Source: Methanococcoides sp. (GTDB lineage Archaea > Halobacteriota > Methanosarcinia > Methanosarcinales > Methanosarcinaceae). From it: a stretch of 64,000 bases of DNA. Below are positions 27,706-36,277 of this stretch, one piece after another. Location: contig JAIORJ010000133.1 of assembly GCA_021108185.1 (NCBI GenBank), forward strand, positions 33,118 through 97,117, written 5' to 3'. The translations under genes and the position numbers were made by a program. The first letter of the stretch is position 1. Each line of letters starts with the position of its first letter. Under the pieces are notes generated by a model, which did no database searches, was not told the DNA's origin, and worked only from the letters and a program-made list of their open reading frames with translations.

Positions 27706-28892
27706 TTAGAAAGTATCAAGTTCGCCTTTGACCACCATATCAGTGATCTTGGTGATGTTCTCAAGCCAGTCGTCAATGACCACTTCTGCTTCAGACCTGA
27801 TGGCAGCAAAGTTCGCACCATCTTCAGGGATGACCTGTGCACTTGCCACGAGTGGCTGAGAGAGAGAAGCTTGATATGAACATCGCTTACTTCATCAACA
27901 GCACTGACAACATCCCTTGCCATCTGTGTAGAAAGCAGGTTGTAGATCTTACCAATGTGGTTGATCGGGTTCTTTCCGCTTGTTGCTTCCATGCTCATTG
28001 GCCTGCTTGGAGTGATAAGACCGTTGCTTCTGTTCCCACGTCCTACTGAACCATCATCACCCATTTCAGCAGATGTACCTGTAACGGTAAGGAAAACGCA
28101 GTCACAGCCACCATCGACCTTATCAGCAGCATTGATGCGGGCTGAAACTGTCCTGTCGGTGTACTTGGTAGCAAGATCAAGAACGTACTCGGTCATCTCT
28201 TCCTTTGCATTTATGTAGTGGTCCATGTCATCGATGTGCCTGCCGACCATACCACAGCAGATGGTAAGAGAGATATCATCGTTCTCCCTGAGACCCATGA
28301 CCTTTATATCTTCCCCGATTCCAGGGATCTTCTTTTTCTTAAGGTCTGTCAAAAGTTGCCTCTCGGTGTTGTAGACGACCTGTTCAAGTTCAGAGAAAGG
28401 AGCATGGCCCACACCGAATGAGGTATCGTTCGCCATTGGAACATGGTCCCTGGTGAAAACATCCCTGAGATCAGAAGAACCTGTACCAAGCTTGCAATCA
28501 ATGATCATATCACGCTCAAGGTCCATAGCAGGAATGGTGTTACGAACATATTCACGTGCAGCCTGGAGGGCAACTGCCTCTGCAGGGATCTCCATACCAT
28601 CGAATTCCATGGTAGCCCTTCCGACAAGAAGAGTGTATATAGGCTTGAGGACCTCACCGCCTCCGAATTCAGGACGGGACCTTCCTGCAACGATCTGGGT
28701 CTCATCAGTGTTGTGGTGAAGGATAGCTCCACACTTGTCAATGTATTCTTTACAAAGAGCGCGGCTCACAGCTTCTGCGAGACCATCACTGATACTGTCC
28801 GGATGACCTATACCTTTCCTTTCAACAAGCTCGGTCTCCTGTTTTTCGATAGGAGTCTCATGGAGATGTTCCACTTTGATATTTCGGATCAT
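27706..28892 (-). pseudogene. mat: S-adenosylmethionine synthetase (archaeal type), frameshifted near the 3' end
   Basis: Archaeal MAT makes S-adenosylmethionine from ATP and methionine. The frame from MIRNIKVEHLHETP is normal for 344 residues ([61 protein letters not shown]). There the frame is lost. The family-typical C-terminus, PLVASAQVIPEDGANFAAIRSEAE to KGELDTF and a stop, is intact but in another frame from 27855 to 27706. Only five bases join the halves where about eight codons (QIGxPI region) are expected, a net loss of about 19 bases. Read through unshifted, the frame runs to 27564 with an unrelated tail. It is either a real lesion or a sequence error. Confidence 0.85.
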
Positions 28893-29193
28893 ATTTAGCC
28901 TCTTTTTGATAAATTCAATAAATCAGATAGAAATGTGAAAACCACATGTCGGTTGGATTCAATCTATAAGATGAACAATTTATATATAATCATTACTACC
29001 CATGTGCGCATTAATAACCCCCAGTAATAAAAGAAAGTGATGAAAAAGGAGGAGGAGAATGCTGTACAACATTCTCAATGCCACCATGCAATACTTATAA
29101 AGGATAAATGTGTTTCAAGACATAGACCCAAGAACAGTTCTATAATAGATAGAACAAAATACAACTAATCCCGTGCTTTGAGAAGGACTTCAT
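28893..29193. promoter_or_regulatory. Divergent promoter region between mat and hisG
   Basis: This 301-base gap serves two divergent units. TTTATATATAAT (28979-28990) is a symmetric TATA element that could serve either side. CTTATAAAGG (29094-29103) is a second TATA box, about 90 bases before hisG. Between them are a strong GGAGGAGGAG site, a hairpin GAGAATG/CATTCTC and a 13-codon frame, described separately. No SAM riboswitch-like structure was seen before mat. Confidence 0.45.
29059..29100 (+). CDS. Possible 13-aa leader peptide before hisG
   Basis: Immediately after GGAGGAGGAGA, an ATG opens a 13-codon frame (MLYNILNATMQYL) ending in TAA. Its first codons lie in a perfect 7-bp hairpin, GAGAATG/CATTCTC. 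The frame has no histidine codons, so a classical his attenuator is not supported. The stop lies inside a TATA box that might itself start hisG transcription. The feature may therefore be either a leader peptide or a coincidence. Confidence 0.25.
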   Translation: MLYNILNATMQYL

Positions 29194-30048
29194 ATGATAC
29201 GTATTGCAATACCTAACAAAGGAAGATTACACGAGCCCACCATACAGATGTTCAAGGAAGCAGGACTTCCCGTACTTGGTGGTTCCAACAGAAAGCTGTT
29301 TGCAAAAACAAACGATCCGGAGATCACATTCCTGTTCGCAAGAGCAGCCGACATTCCAGAATATGTTCAGGATGGGGCGGCAGATGTCGGCATCACCGGA
29401 CTGGACCTTATCTCTGAGACCGAATCCGATGTAGAGATGCTCCTTGACCTCAAATACGGAGGAGCAGACCTTGTACTTGCAGTACCTGAAGAATCAGACA
29501 TCTCATCGGCAAATGACCTTGAGGGAATGCGTGTGGCAACGGAATTCCCCGGTATCACTGCAAAGTATTTCAAGAATCTCGGGATAAACATTGATGTGGT
29601 AAAGGTCAGCGGTGCATGTGAAATGACACCACACGTTGGCATTGCAGATGCCATTGTGGACATATCCAGTTCAGGAACGACTCTTGTAATGAACCATCTG
29701 AAGGTCATCGAAAAAGTGTTCTCATCATCCATATATCTGATAGCAAATCACGAAACCGCAAAGACGGAAGAGAAGATAGAACACATCAAAACAGCCCTTG
29801 AGAGCGTAATGCATGCCAAAGAAAAGCGATACTTGATGATGAACGCTCCAACCACAGTGCTCGATGATATAAAAGAAGTGCTTCCCGGACTTGCCGGACC
29901 AACTATAATGAAAGTTGAATCCAAGGAAGATATCGTGGCAGTACATGCGGTCGTGGACGCAGACATCATCTTTGCCACCATTACAAAGCTTAAAGCTGCA
30001 GGTGCTTTTGACATACTTGTAATGCCTATCGAGAGAATGATACCCTAA
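29194..30048 (+). CDS. hisG: ATP phosphoribosyltransferase HisG (long form)
   Basis: HisG starts histidine synthesis by condensing ATP with PRPP. The 284-residue product is the long form with its own regulatory domain. The N-terminal catalytic part has IPNKGRL, DVGITGLDLI and the PRPP motif DAIVDISSSGTTL. The C-terminal part, about residues 210-284 and ending DILVMPIERMIP, is the ACT-like domain that binds histidine. It leads the hisG-hisA-hisB cluster. Feedback by histidine is expected from the family. Confidence 0.96.
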   Translation: MIRIAIPNKGRLHEPTIQMFKEAGLPVLGGSNRKLFAKTNDPEITFLFARAADIPEYVQDGAADVGITGLDLISETESDVEMLLDLKYGGADLVLAVPEESDISSANDLEGMRVATEFPGITAKYFKNLGINIDVVKVSGACEMTPHVGIADAIVDISSSGTTLVMNHLKVIEKVFSSSIYLIANHETAKTEEKIEHIKTALESVMHAKEKRYLMMNAPTTVLDDIKEVLPGLAGPTIMKVESKEDIVAVHAVVDADIIFATITKLKAAGAFDILVMPIERMIP

Positions 30049-30058
30049 AGGTGACAAA

Positions 30059-30799
30059 ATGAGCTTTGAAGTGATACCAGCAGTCGATATGAAAGGCGGC
30101 AAATGTGTACAGCTCGTTCAGGGCGTACCCGGAAGCGAGATGATATCCCTCGATGACCCCGTTGAAGTCGCCCTTGACTGGGTTTCCCAGGGCGCAAGGA
30201 CACTACATCTTATCGATCTTGATGGTGCAATAGAAGGGAACAGAACAAATGCACCCATTATAAAAAAGATCGTCGAGAAATGCAAACCACAGGGAATATA
30301 CATCCAGGTAGGCGGAGGAATACGTTCCTTCGAAGATGCTGCAGCTTTACTCGATATTGGTATTGACAAGGTCATCCTTAGCACCGCTGCATTAAAGGAT
30401 CCCGAACTTATCAAAAGGCTCTCCGATGAATTTGGAAGTGAACATATAAATGTTGCACTCGATTCAAAGAACGGAAAGATATCCATCGAAGGGTGGACAA
30501 AGGAATCAGAACATACAGCAGTAGAGATGGGAAGCCAGTTTGAAGAGAAGGGTGCCGGAAGCATACTGTTCACGAACATTGACTCCGAAGGCCTGTTAAA
30601 TGGAGTGGACCCGAAACCTACTGAAGCGCTTGTCAATGCTGTCACCATACCCGTGATCGCATCCGGCGGTGTAACTACCCTCGAAGATATTATCACACTG
30701 AAGAACACCGGTGCAGCAGGTGTTGTTGTGGGAAGCGCATTATACAAGAAAAAGTTCACATTGACAGAAGCAATAGATATCATCAGTGATGAAAATTGA
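30059..30799 (+). CDS. hisA: Phosphoribosylformimino-AICAR ribotide isomerase HisA
   Basis: HisA is the Amadori isomerase of histidine synthesis, a TIM barrel with two phosphate-binding halves. The 246-residue product shows [50 protein letters not shown] and [13 protein letters not shown], including both catalytic Asp residues (in AVDMK and ALDS). GGTGACAAA before the ATG supplies the ribosome site, ten bases after hisG. The gene continues closely into hisB. Confidence 0.96.
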   Translation: MSFEVIPAVDMKGGKCVQLVQGVPGSEMISLDDPVEVALDWVSQGARTLHLIDLDGAIEGNRTNAPIIKKIVEKCKPQGIYIQVGGGIRSFEDAAALLDIGIDKVILSTAALKDPELIKRLSDEFGSEHINVALDSKNGKISIEGWTKESEHTAVEMGSQFEEKGAGSILFTNIDSEGLLNGVDPKPTEALVNAVTIPVIASGGVTTLEDIITLKNTGAAGVVVGSALYKKKFTLTEAIDIISDEN

Positions 30800-30824
30800 T
30801 CATCGAAACCGGCAGAGGAACAGC

Positions 30825-31400
30825 ATGAGAAACGCAAAGATCGCACGTAAGACAAAAGAGACGGATATCCAGATGGAACTCGATCTGGATGGCAACGGTT
30901 CATCGAACATTGATACAGGCATCGGTTTTTTTGACCATATGCTTACCGCTTTTGCAAGACACGGAAATTTTGATCTGACCATCGAAGCCACCGGTGACCT
31001 GATCGTTGATGAGCACCACCTGATAGAGGACACCGCAATAGTTCTTGGTCAGGCGCTCTCTGAAGCACTCGGAGATAAGAACGGGATCGCCAGATTCGGA
31101 GATGCACGCATCCCCATGGATGAGGCCCTTGCAGATGTGGTTCTCGACCTGGGAGGAAGGACCTACCTCGTAATGAATGCTCAGTTCGAATCCCCAAGGG
31201 TCGGTGAAATGAACACTCAACTTGTGAGACACTTCTTTGAATCCCTCACAGACAATTCAAAGATGAACCTGCACATAACTGTCACAGGTTACAATGACCA
31301 CCACAAGATAGAGGCCCTTTTCAAGGCCTTTGCATACGCACTTCGCCGTGCTGTCAAGATTGAAGGCGAAGGCATCAAAAGTACAAAAGGTGTGCTTTAA
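30825..31400 (+). CDS. hisB: Imidazoleglycerol-phosphate dehydratase HisB
   Basis: This is the manganese-dependent dehydratase of histidine synthesis. The product is 191 residues from the ATG at 30825, supported by GAGGAACAGC upstream; an earlier in-frame start at 30786 would overlap hisA. Metal-binding motifs are [26 protein letters not shown] and [16 protein letters not shown]. It is monofunctional, without a phosphatase domain. It ends the three-gene his cluster, which is closed by a hairpin shared with the convergent MutS-like gene. Confidence 0.95.
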   Translation: MRNAKIARKTKETDIQMELDLDGNGSSNIDTGIGFFDHMLTAFARHGNFDLTIEATGDLIVDEHHLIEDTAIVLGQALSEALGDKNGIARFGDARIPMDEALADVVLDLGGRTYLVMNAQFESPRVGEMNTQLVRHFFESLTDNSKMNLHITVTGYNDHHKIEALFKAFAYALRRAVKIEGEGIKSTKGVL

Positions 31401-31420
31401 AGCAACCTAACAAAATGGAA

Positions 31421-31440
31421 AAGCCGTATTATTACGGCTT
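31421..31440. terminator. Hairpin between convergent hisB and MutS-like genes
   Basis: Perfect 8-bp stem AAGCCGTA/TACGGCTT with a four-base loop. It covers part of the MutS-like gene's stop codon. A TTTTTTT run occurs about ten bases beyond it on the plus strand, so it probably ends the his transcript. Confidence 0.6.
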
Positions 31441-33559
31441 ACTTGAACTTTTTTTGCAATCTTTTATAAAAGTCCTGCTCCAGACCATTTGACTTTCTTG
31501 ACAGACGCTCGACTATGAGCTCAGGAGTGCTCTTTGCAACATAATTGTACCTTGGCGTCCTTTCAACTATAAGGTTCAGGTCCTTGTCAAGCCCGCTTGC
31601 TTCGATACCATCAACGCGTACATTGCATTCAGTGTTCTCAAGGATCAGTTCTGATAAATGGGACACAAAAATTGACATGCCGTTATCATTCTCAGAAAGC
31701 ACCTCCAGTATTCCCGAGATTATCTTTGCAGAAGCTCCCGGCTCAGTAATGGATTCCAGTTCATCTGCCAGGACAAGCTTTGGAGAATTGTTTGCAACAA
31801 CCGAGAAATCAATAAGAGTGGTCTCGAAAGCTCCTGCATCCAGAGTACCTTTGGATTTTCCGAAATGATAGAACTCTTCCGCAAGACCTATCTCCATGTT
31901 CATTGCAGGGGTTGGGAAGCCCATGTGAGCAAGGATAACACACTGTGCCACCAATTCAAGCAGAGAGGTCTTCCCTCCTGAATTAACACCACTCAAAAGG
32001 ACAACTCGACTGCCATTCCCATCGGGATCATAGGAGGTATTGCCTACTGAATAATCGATAGGTACGACCGAACCATGCCTCGTTCTTATGAAAAGGTTCG
32101 ATGCACCCTTGAGCGCAATGCCCGTCCCTTCAATGAAATCAGGAAGATGAAGGTCAAACTCCTTTGCAAAGCAACCTATAGAAAAACCCACATCGAAATC
32201 AAGGGCTTCGTGAACCATCCTTTGTGCAACATCATGGAACTCTGAGAGTGTCCTCGCAATATTGCATTTGTGCCGAACCTTCAGTTTTTCCACTTGATTT
32301 GCGATCTGCTGCTTAAAAGAATACAGGCATTCCTGTTTCACTTCAAGGGGATGTGTGATCTCATCCGAGAAGAAGGAATCAAGGGACAAAAGCTCATTCC
32401 TTTCAAGCGCAAGGTCTGCCACGATCTTCTCTTTTGCGGTCTTGATCACAGAACTGTAAGAATGGAACAGCTCTTTTTCGAGCAGGTCCTTTATCTCAAT
32501 TTTCCCGTTCATCACCTTAAGCATATCCTGACCGCTAAGCGTTAATTTGCTCTCCTCCAGACAGGAATTAAGAGTAACATTGGCAGCAGTAATGGTCTCT
32601 GAAACACAATTATCGACATTCCTGGAGATCATCAAAAGACGATCGATACTGATATCAGAACCCTCCCTTACATCCCCATCCTCATCTATAAGAGAAAGGG
32701 TCTGCTTTAATCTTTCAATATCATCGTCCGCAATATCTTCAAGGGAACATATCCCTGAAGAGCGTAATATCTCAACCATTTGGATACAGCATTCAAGCGT
32801 GTTAAGATTCCTCGCAAAGAAGTAGATCTCCTTCTCCGGCACTATCTGCCACATATTTGCTTTGCGAATATCAGGAATGAACTCCGGATCAACATCTTCA
32901 GGAAGGTCAAAGGACATGCACTTGTCATCAGCAGCAACAACATGAGAATACCCTCTTGCAGTATCAACGAACTCCCCTGCACCCTTTACGAACTGGACAT
33001 CCAGAAGATCGCCGAACATCTGTCGTGCAACCTCATACTGCTTGCTATCAGCGGTCAGAATTGCCCTGGACCTAACTTTAGGCGGGTTGCATTTGACATC
33101 TAAAGCCTTTACATTGGATAGAAGCGAGATAAGTTCTTCATTGTCCCCCAATATGCAAGCAGTACTCATATACCCGGCAACGTCCTTTCGAATATCCTCG
33201 ATGAGTGACTTTTTACTTGCAGGATAAGGTATGTAGACATGAAGCTTGTCCTTTGCATACCTTGTATGTGTGAACTGCTTGATGATATCCAGGAGCCTCT
33301 CATAGATATCCGAAGCTTCCTTTGTCTTAAGGAAATCTTCCATACTAACCCCTTCGAACTGTGCACGCACTTCGTGTACCAGAGAAATAGCATATCTTTG
33401 CCCTACTCCTTCAACTTCGGAAATACTTGCGATGTCACCGCTTAAAATAGCATCCATTGCCCTATCCTCCCCACCAAAATGCTCCTGAAAGCGTTTCGCC
33501 ATTTTCTCACCAATACGCGGAATATCCTGTAACCCATTCATTTTCTCACCAATATTCAT
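31439..33559 (-). CDS. HhH-MutS-like ATPase
   Basis: The 706-residue product has an N-terminal helix-hairpin-helix region (GLQDIPRIGEKMAKRF and SISEVEGVGQRYA), long helical lever-like middle regions, and a C-terminal MutS ATPase core. The core has Walker A LLSGVNSGGKTSLLEL, VLADELESITEPGASAKI as Walker B, and SIFVSHLSELI. It lacks the mismatch-recognition domain of MutS1 and the Smr domain of MutS2, so it is one of the archaeal MutS-related proteins of unknown role. Its ATG overlaps the stop of the DUF4130-like gene (ATGA); a second ATG six codons in, after GGTGAG, is an alternative. Coupling to two putative DNA-repair genes suggests DNA metabolism. Confidence 0.88.
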   Translation of the reverse strand: MNIGEKMNGLQDIPRIGEKMAKRFQEHFGGEDRAMDAILSGDIASISEVEGVGQRYAISLVHEVRAQFEGVSMEDFLKTKEASDIYERLLDIIKQFTHTRYAKDKLHVYIPYPASKKSLIEDIRKDVAGYMSTACILGDNEELISLLSNVKALDVKCNPPKVRSRAILTADSKQYEVARQMFGDLLDVQFVKGAGEFVDTARGYSHVVAADDKCMSFDLPEDVDPEFIPDIRKANMWQIVPEKEIYFFARNLNTLECCIQMVEILRSSGICSLEDIADDDIERLKQTLSLIDEDGDVREGSDISIDRLLMISRNVDNCVSETITAANVTLNSCLEESKLTLSGQDMLKVMNGKIEIKDLLEKELFHSYSSVIKTAKEKIVADLALERNELLSLDSFFSDEITHPLEVKQECLYSFKQQIANQVEKLKVRHKCNIARTLSEFHDVAQRMVHEALDFDVGFSIGCFAKEFDLHLPDFIEGTGIALKGASNLFIRTRHGSVVPIDYSVGNTSYDPDGNGSRVVLLSGVNSGGKTSLLELVAQCVILAHMGFPTPAMNMEIGLAEEFYHFGKSKGTLDAGAFETTLIDFSVVANNSPKLVLADELESITEPGASAKIISGILEVLSENDNGMSIFVSHLSELILENTECNVRVDGIEASGLDKDLNLIVERTPRYNYVAKSTPELIVERLSRKSNGLEQDFYKRLQKKFK

Positions 33560-34389
33560 GCAAAACTATCCAGGGTACAGCCGGCAATGCCCCTTTCAAC
33601 CTTATAACGATCTCTTTTTGACATCTTGCTCATCGAAATAGAACTTTTGGGCTGCATTTTCTTTGCAAGCCCATGATTTCTCCTTGAATCTATCATCTGG
33701 GAATTATAGTAGAGGTCCCAGAGCTCATCCACATCATCCGATGTTGATGTTGACCGAAGGCTTTCCACAAAGGATGCGGTGATCTTTGCAAACCTATCAA
33801 GTCCGATAAGATCGCCATTCCCGACCCAGGCAGAATCATTTTTGATAACGGCCACAGGAACATCTGGATTTTTCCTGACAAGCCACCTGCAGAACATATC
33901 CGCGATATCGTGAGGAGTATCAATAACAACAGACAGTATACCACCTTTAAGCTCCGGTCGTGCGAACATACACAACCTCTCGTATGCTTTGCCAACCTCA
34001 CGCATATAATTATAATACCGTTTTGCGATCATACCCTTCCCTGAATAAAGTCCATCAGTATCGCCATTACAGGAAACCAGCAATCTCACAAGCCCGGCAG
34101 GATCACAATCCTTGTGCCTCAAAAGAAGATCTACGTACCGTAAAGGATCGGGATCGAAACTTGCCATGCGAGGCTTACTTTTTCCGAATATCTCACTGGA
34201 TAAAGACTCTGACCTATAGGAAGAATCAAAACCTACCATATTGATCTCACCCTCGATACCTGAAAGATCGAGTTTCCTCTTAAGCTCCCCCACATCGCTC
34301 GCAAATATCAGTTCAGAATCGGAATCGTCCCTGAAAGCTAAACATGCAAGCAGCACACCCTCCACACTTGACCTGAAGGCTATTATCAT
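33556..34389 (-). CDS. DUF4130-like putative DNA metabolism protein
   Basis: The 277-residue product resembles the DUF4130 family (TIGR03915), the usual partner of a radical SAM protein and, in bacteria, often fused to or next to a uracil-DNA-glycosylase domain. Seen here are DPLRYVDLLLRHKDCD, the MIAKRYYNYMREVGKAYERLCMF helix, MFCRWLVRKNPD and a basic C-terminal region with SKMSKRDRYKVERG. No catalytic motif is evident. The ATG at 34389 overlaps the stop of the radical SAM gene (ATGA); a GTG lies two codons earlier. No glycosylase domain follows. The molecular function is unproven. Confidence 0.8.
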   Translation of the reverse strand: MIIAFRSSVEGVLLACLAFRDDSDSELIFASDVGELKRKLDLSGIEGEINMVGFDSSYRSESLSSEIFGKSKPRMASFDPDPLRYVDLLLRHKDCDPAGLVRLLVSCNGDTDGLYSGKGMIAKRYYNYMREVGKAYERLCMFARPELKGGILSVVIDTPHDIADMFCRWLVRKNPDVPVAVIKNDSAWVGNGDLIGLDRFAKITASFVESLRSTSTSDDVDELWDLYYNSQMIDSRRNHGLAKKMQPKSSISMSKMSKRDRYKVERGIAGCTLDSFA

Positions 34390-35525
34390 GAACACGCCCC
34401 CATAAAGGATGAAAGGTTCATCTGTCTCGAACCATTTATCGAAATGTAAGGCCTTGCACGGGAAACTACGACACCCACCCGGGAAAGTTCCTGCTCGGAA
34501 ACTATCGGACGGGCTCGCACGATCCGGTTAGCGCTTATAGGCCCGATACCGGGAACAAGGAGCAGATCGGACATTTCAGCGGAATTGATATCCACCGGAA
34601 AACGATCAGGTTGCGATCGTGCAAGCACTTCCTTTGGGTCAGCATTTGAGAGATACCCATACTCATCGTAGATCTCATCGAAATCGCTTGACCTGAGACC
34701 ATAGTCCTTTAAAAGAAAGGACATCTGATACAACCTCTGCTCACGCCATTTCGGCGAAGGGGACCCATTCTCAAGGGGAGTATCAGGCACAGGGTCGAAG
34801 CTCATAAAATAGGGTCTTCGCAATGCATACTTGTCCATGAACTTGTGGACCGTCTTCACGACCTCTTTGTCAGACTCAGGGACCGCACCCACCACGAATT
34901 GAGTGTCATTTGCACCAACCATTTTCCCCATACCGCAATATTCACTTCTTTTCTTCTCAATGAGGTCCCTTGTCCATTTCAACCTCTGCAGAACATCGTT
35001 CTTATAATCGAAATTCGGGCATATCTCAGAATAATTAACAGAATTGGTTGTCTCCGCATTAACACCGAACTTATCCGCATGATCTGCGATCTGCTCAAGC
35101 AGATATTTCGGAGTGCCAGGCATCACACGAATATTGATGTAACCTTTAAAGCCCTGACCTCGCAACAGTTCCACCACCTCTAATTGCTTCTGCGAAGTAT
35201 ACTCTGCATCCCCCATGATGCCTGAAGACAGGAACAGACCCTCGATGGCATTCCTTCTGTAAAATGACCAGGTGATCTTTGCAATTTCTGCGGGTTCAAG
35301 AGAGGCTCTTTTAGTCTCACGCTCACAGCGATTTGGACAATAGGCACACTCCCCTGCACAGGAATTCGATAACAGTGTCTTATAGAGCTGTATACACCTT
35401 CCATCGGGACCAAAAGCATGACAGACAGCACTCTGATTGCAACTGTCATATTTAGTACCTGCAGAGAGGATCTGCATTCTCTCAGATAAGGTCAGATGAT
35501 GTTCGTTCTGTCTATAAGCACTCAT
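34386..35525 (-). CDS. Radical SAM protein of the putative DNA modification/repair family
   Basis: This is a radical SAM enzyme of the family linked to DUF4130 and uracil-DNA glycosylases (TIGR03916 type). From the ATG at 35525 the product is 379 residues. Three N-terminal cysteines (residues 29, 35 and 44) precede the cluster motif CAGECAYC at residues 56-63, with a further Cys at 67. A FDPVPDTPLENG loop follows, and a C-terminal helix-hairpin-helix, LLLVPGIGPISANRIVRAR, should bind DNA. The start is supported by a TATA box centred about 26 bases upstream, which would give a leaderless mRNA. It leads a three-gene coupled operon. The substrate is unknown. Confidence 0.87.
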   Translation of the reverse strand: MSAYRQNEHHLTLSERMQILSAGTKYDSCNQSAVCHAFGPDGRCIQLYKTLLSNSCAGECAYCPNRCERETKRASLEPAEIAKITWSFYRRNAIEGLFLSSGIMGDAEYTSQKQLEVVELLRGQGFKGYINIRVMPGTPKYLLEQIADHADKFGVNAETTNSVNYSEICPNFDYKNDVLQRLKWTRDLIEKKRSEYCGMGKMVGANDTQFVVGAVPESDKEVVKTVHKFMDKYALRRPYFMSFDPVPDTPLENGSPSPKWREQRLYQMSFLLKDYGLRSSDFDEIYDEYGYLSNADPKEVLARSQPDRFPVDINSAEMSDLLLVPGIGPISANRIVRARPIVSEQELSRVGVVVSRARPYISINGSRQMNLSSFMGACS

Positions 35526-35547
35526 TGGATGATAAATTGGCACTTAA

Positions 35548-35555
35548 TTATATAA
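35548..35555 (-). promoter_or_regulatory. TATA box of the radical SAM operon
   Basis: The minus strand reads TTATATAA, centred about 26 bases before the ATG at 35525. That is the spacing expected if transcription starts at the start codon. Confidence 0.55.
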
Positions 35556-35686
35556 CCGACAGCCAAGCGATGTGAAAGTATTATTTAAAAGAATGTCAAA
35601 AAACCGTATAAAAAAGAACAGTGCGAAATAATGTAATAATAGGTAGGAACAATGCAAAAAAGAAAGAAAATTGATAACGTTCAAAG

Positions 35687-36202
35687 TCATTTATTGACAT
35701 GAATATCAAGTTTGAGCTTAGTGACCGGTTCAAGTTTCTTCCATTCGATAGTTGTGTCCTCATCGAGTACACAGTTCTGAACTGACTTCTCAGAGAACTC
35801 GCCATTTATCTCATAAACATAAAGACCGTCTTCCCCATCTGTAGAGATAATAACTTCCCTATCGCCTTTCTTCTTCACCTTTATTGCAGCTACACCGCGC
35901 AAAGCATCCAGAAGAGTAGTACCTTTTTCCACCTCTATGGACTTTGTCGGTGCAAAAGAGTTCATAGCAATATAGATATTATCCTTATTTGGTTTCAGCA
36001 CATGGCTCTTCCCAAATATCCTGCGCTCAACAAGATCTGCAGCTTCCAATATCTTAACATGCTTCGCAGCAACCGGAACAGAGATCCCTAACGTCCTTGC
36101 CAACTCGGAGATATGCATCTCCTCCCCACTAAGCAGCTCAAGCATTTTAATACGCGTATCGCTTCCCAGTGCGCTAAAGACTTTGTTTTCCAATTGGCTC
36201 AT
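35687..36202 (-). CDS. ArsR-type winged-helix transcriptional regulator
   Basis: The product is 171 residues from the ATG at 36202. The N-terminal 80 residues form an ArsR-like winged helix (VFSALGSDTRIKMLELL, MHISELARTLGISVPVAAKHVKILEAADLVERR). The rest is a beta-rich region of unknown type with two similar-looking halves. No CxC metal site is visible. A minus-strand TATA box centred about 26 bases before this ATG suggests a leaderless mRNA; an upstream ATG 20 codons earlier would place the TATA inside the gene. It lies upstream of nothing on its strand except the radical SAM operon, 161 bases away, which it might control. Confidence 0.83.
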   Translation of the reverse strand: MSQLENKVFSALGSDTRIKMLELLSGEEMHISELARTLGISVPVAAKHVKILEAADLVERRIFGKSHVLKPNKDNIYIAMNSFAPTKSIEVEKGTTLLDALRGVAAIKVKKKGDREVIISTDGEDGLYVYEINGEFSEKSVQNCVLDEDTTIEWKKLEPVTKLKLDIHVNK

Positions 36203-36222
36203 ACATGTAAATGGAAATATAA

Positions 36223-36232
36223 AATATATAAG
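36223..36232 (-). promoter_or_regulatory. TATA box of the ArsR-type regulator
   Basis: The minus strand reads TATATATTTT about 26 bases before the ATG at 36202. The spacing implies a leaderless transcript. Confidence 0.5.
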
Positions 36233-36277
36233 AATATCAGTCCCATTTTTAAGTACATCCACAAAAAAATATTGGAT

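Noticed and set aside
28893..29193. SAM riboswitch or his attenuator
   Set aside because: No consensus riboswitch core was visible, and the mini-frame has no histidine codons.
30118..30903. Long antisense open frame over hisA and hisB
   Set aside because: It is a mirror of strongly biased codons in the real genes; no ribosome site, no recognisable motif, and hisA is certain.
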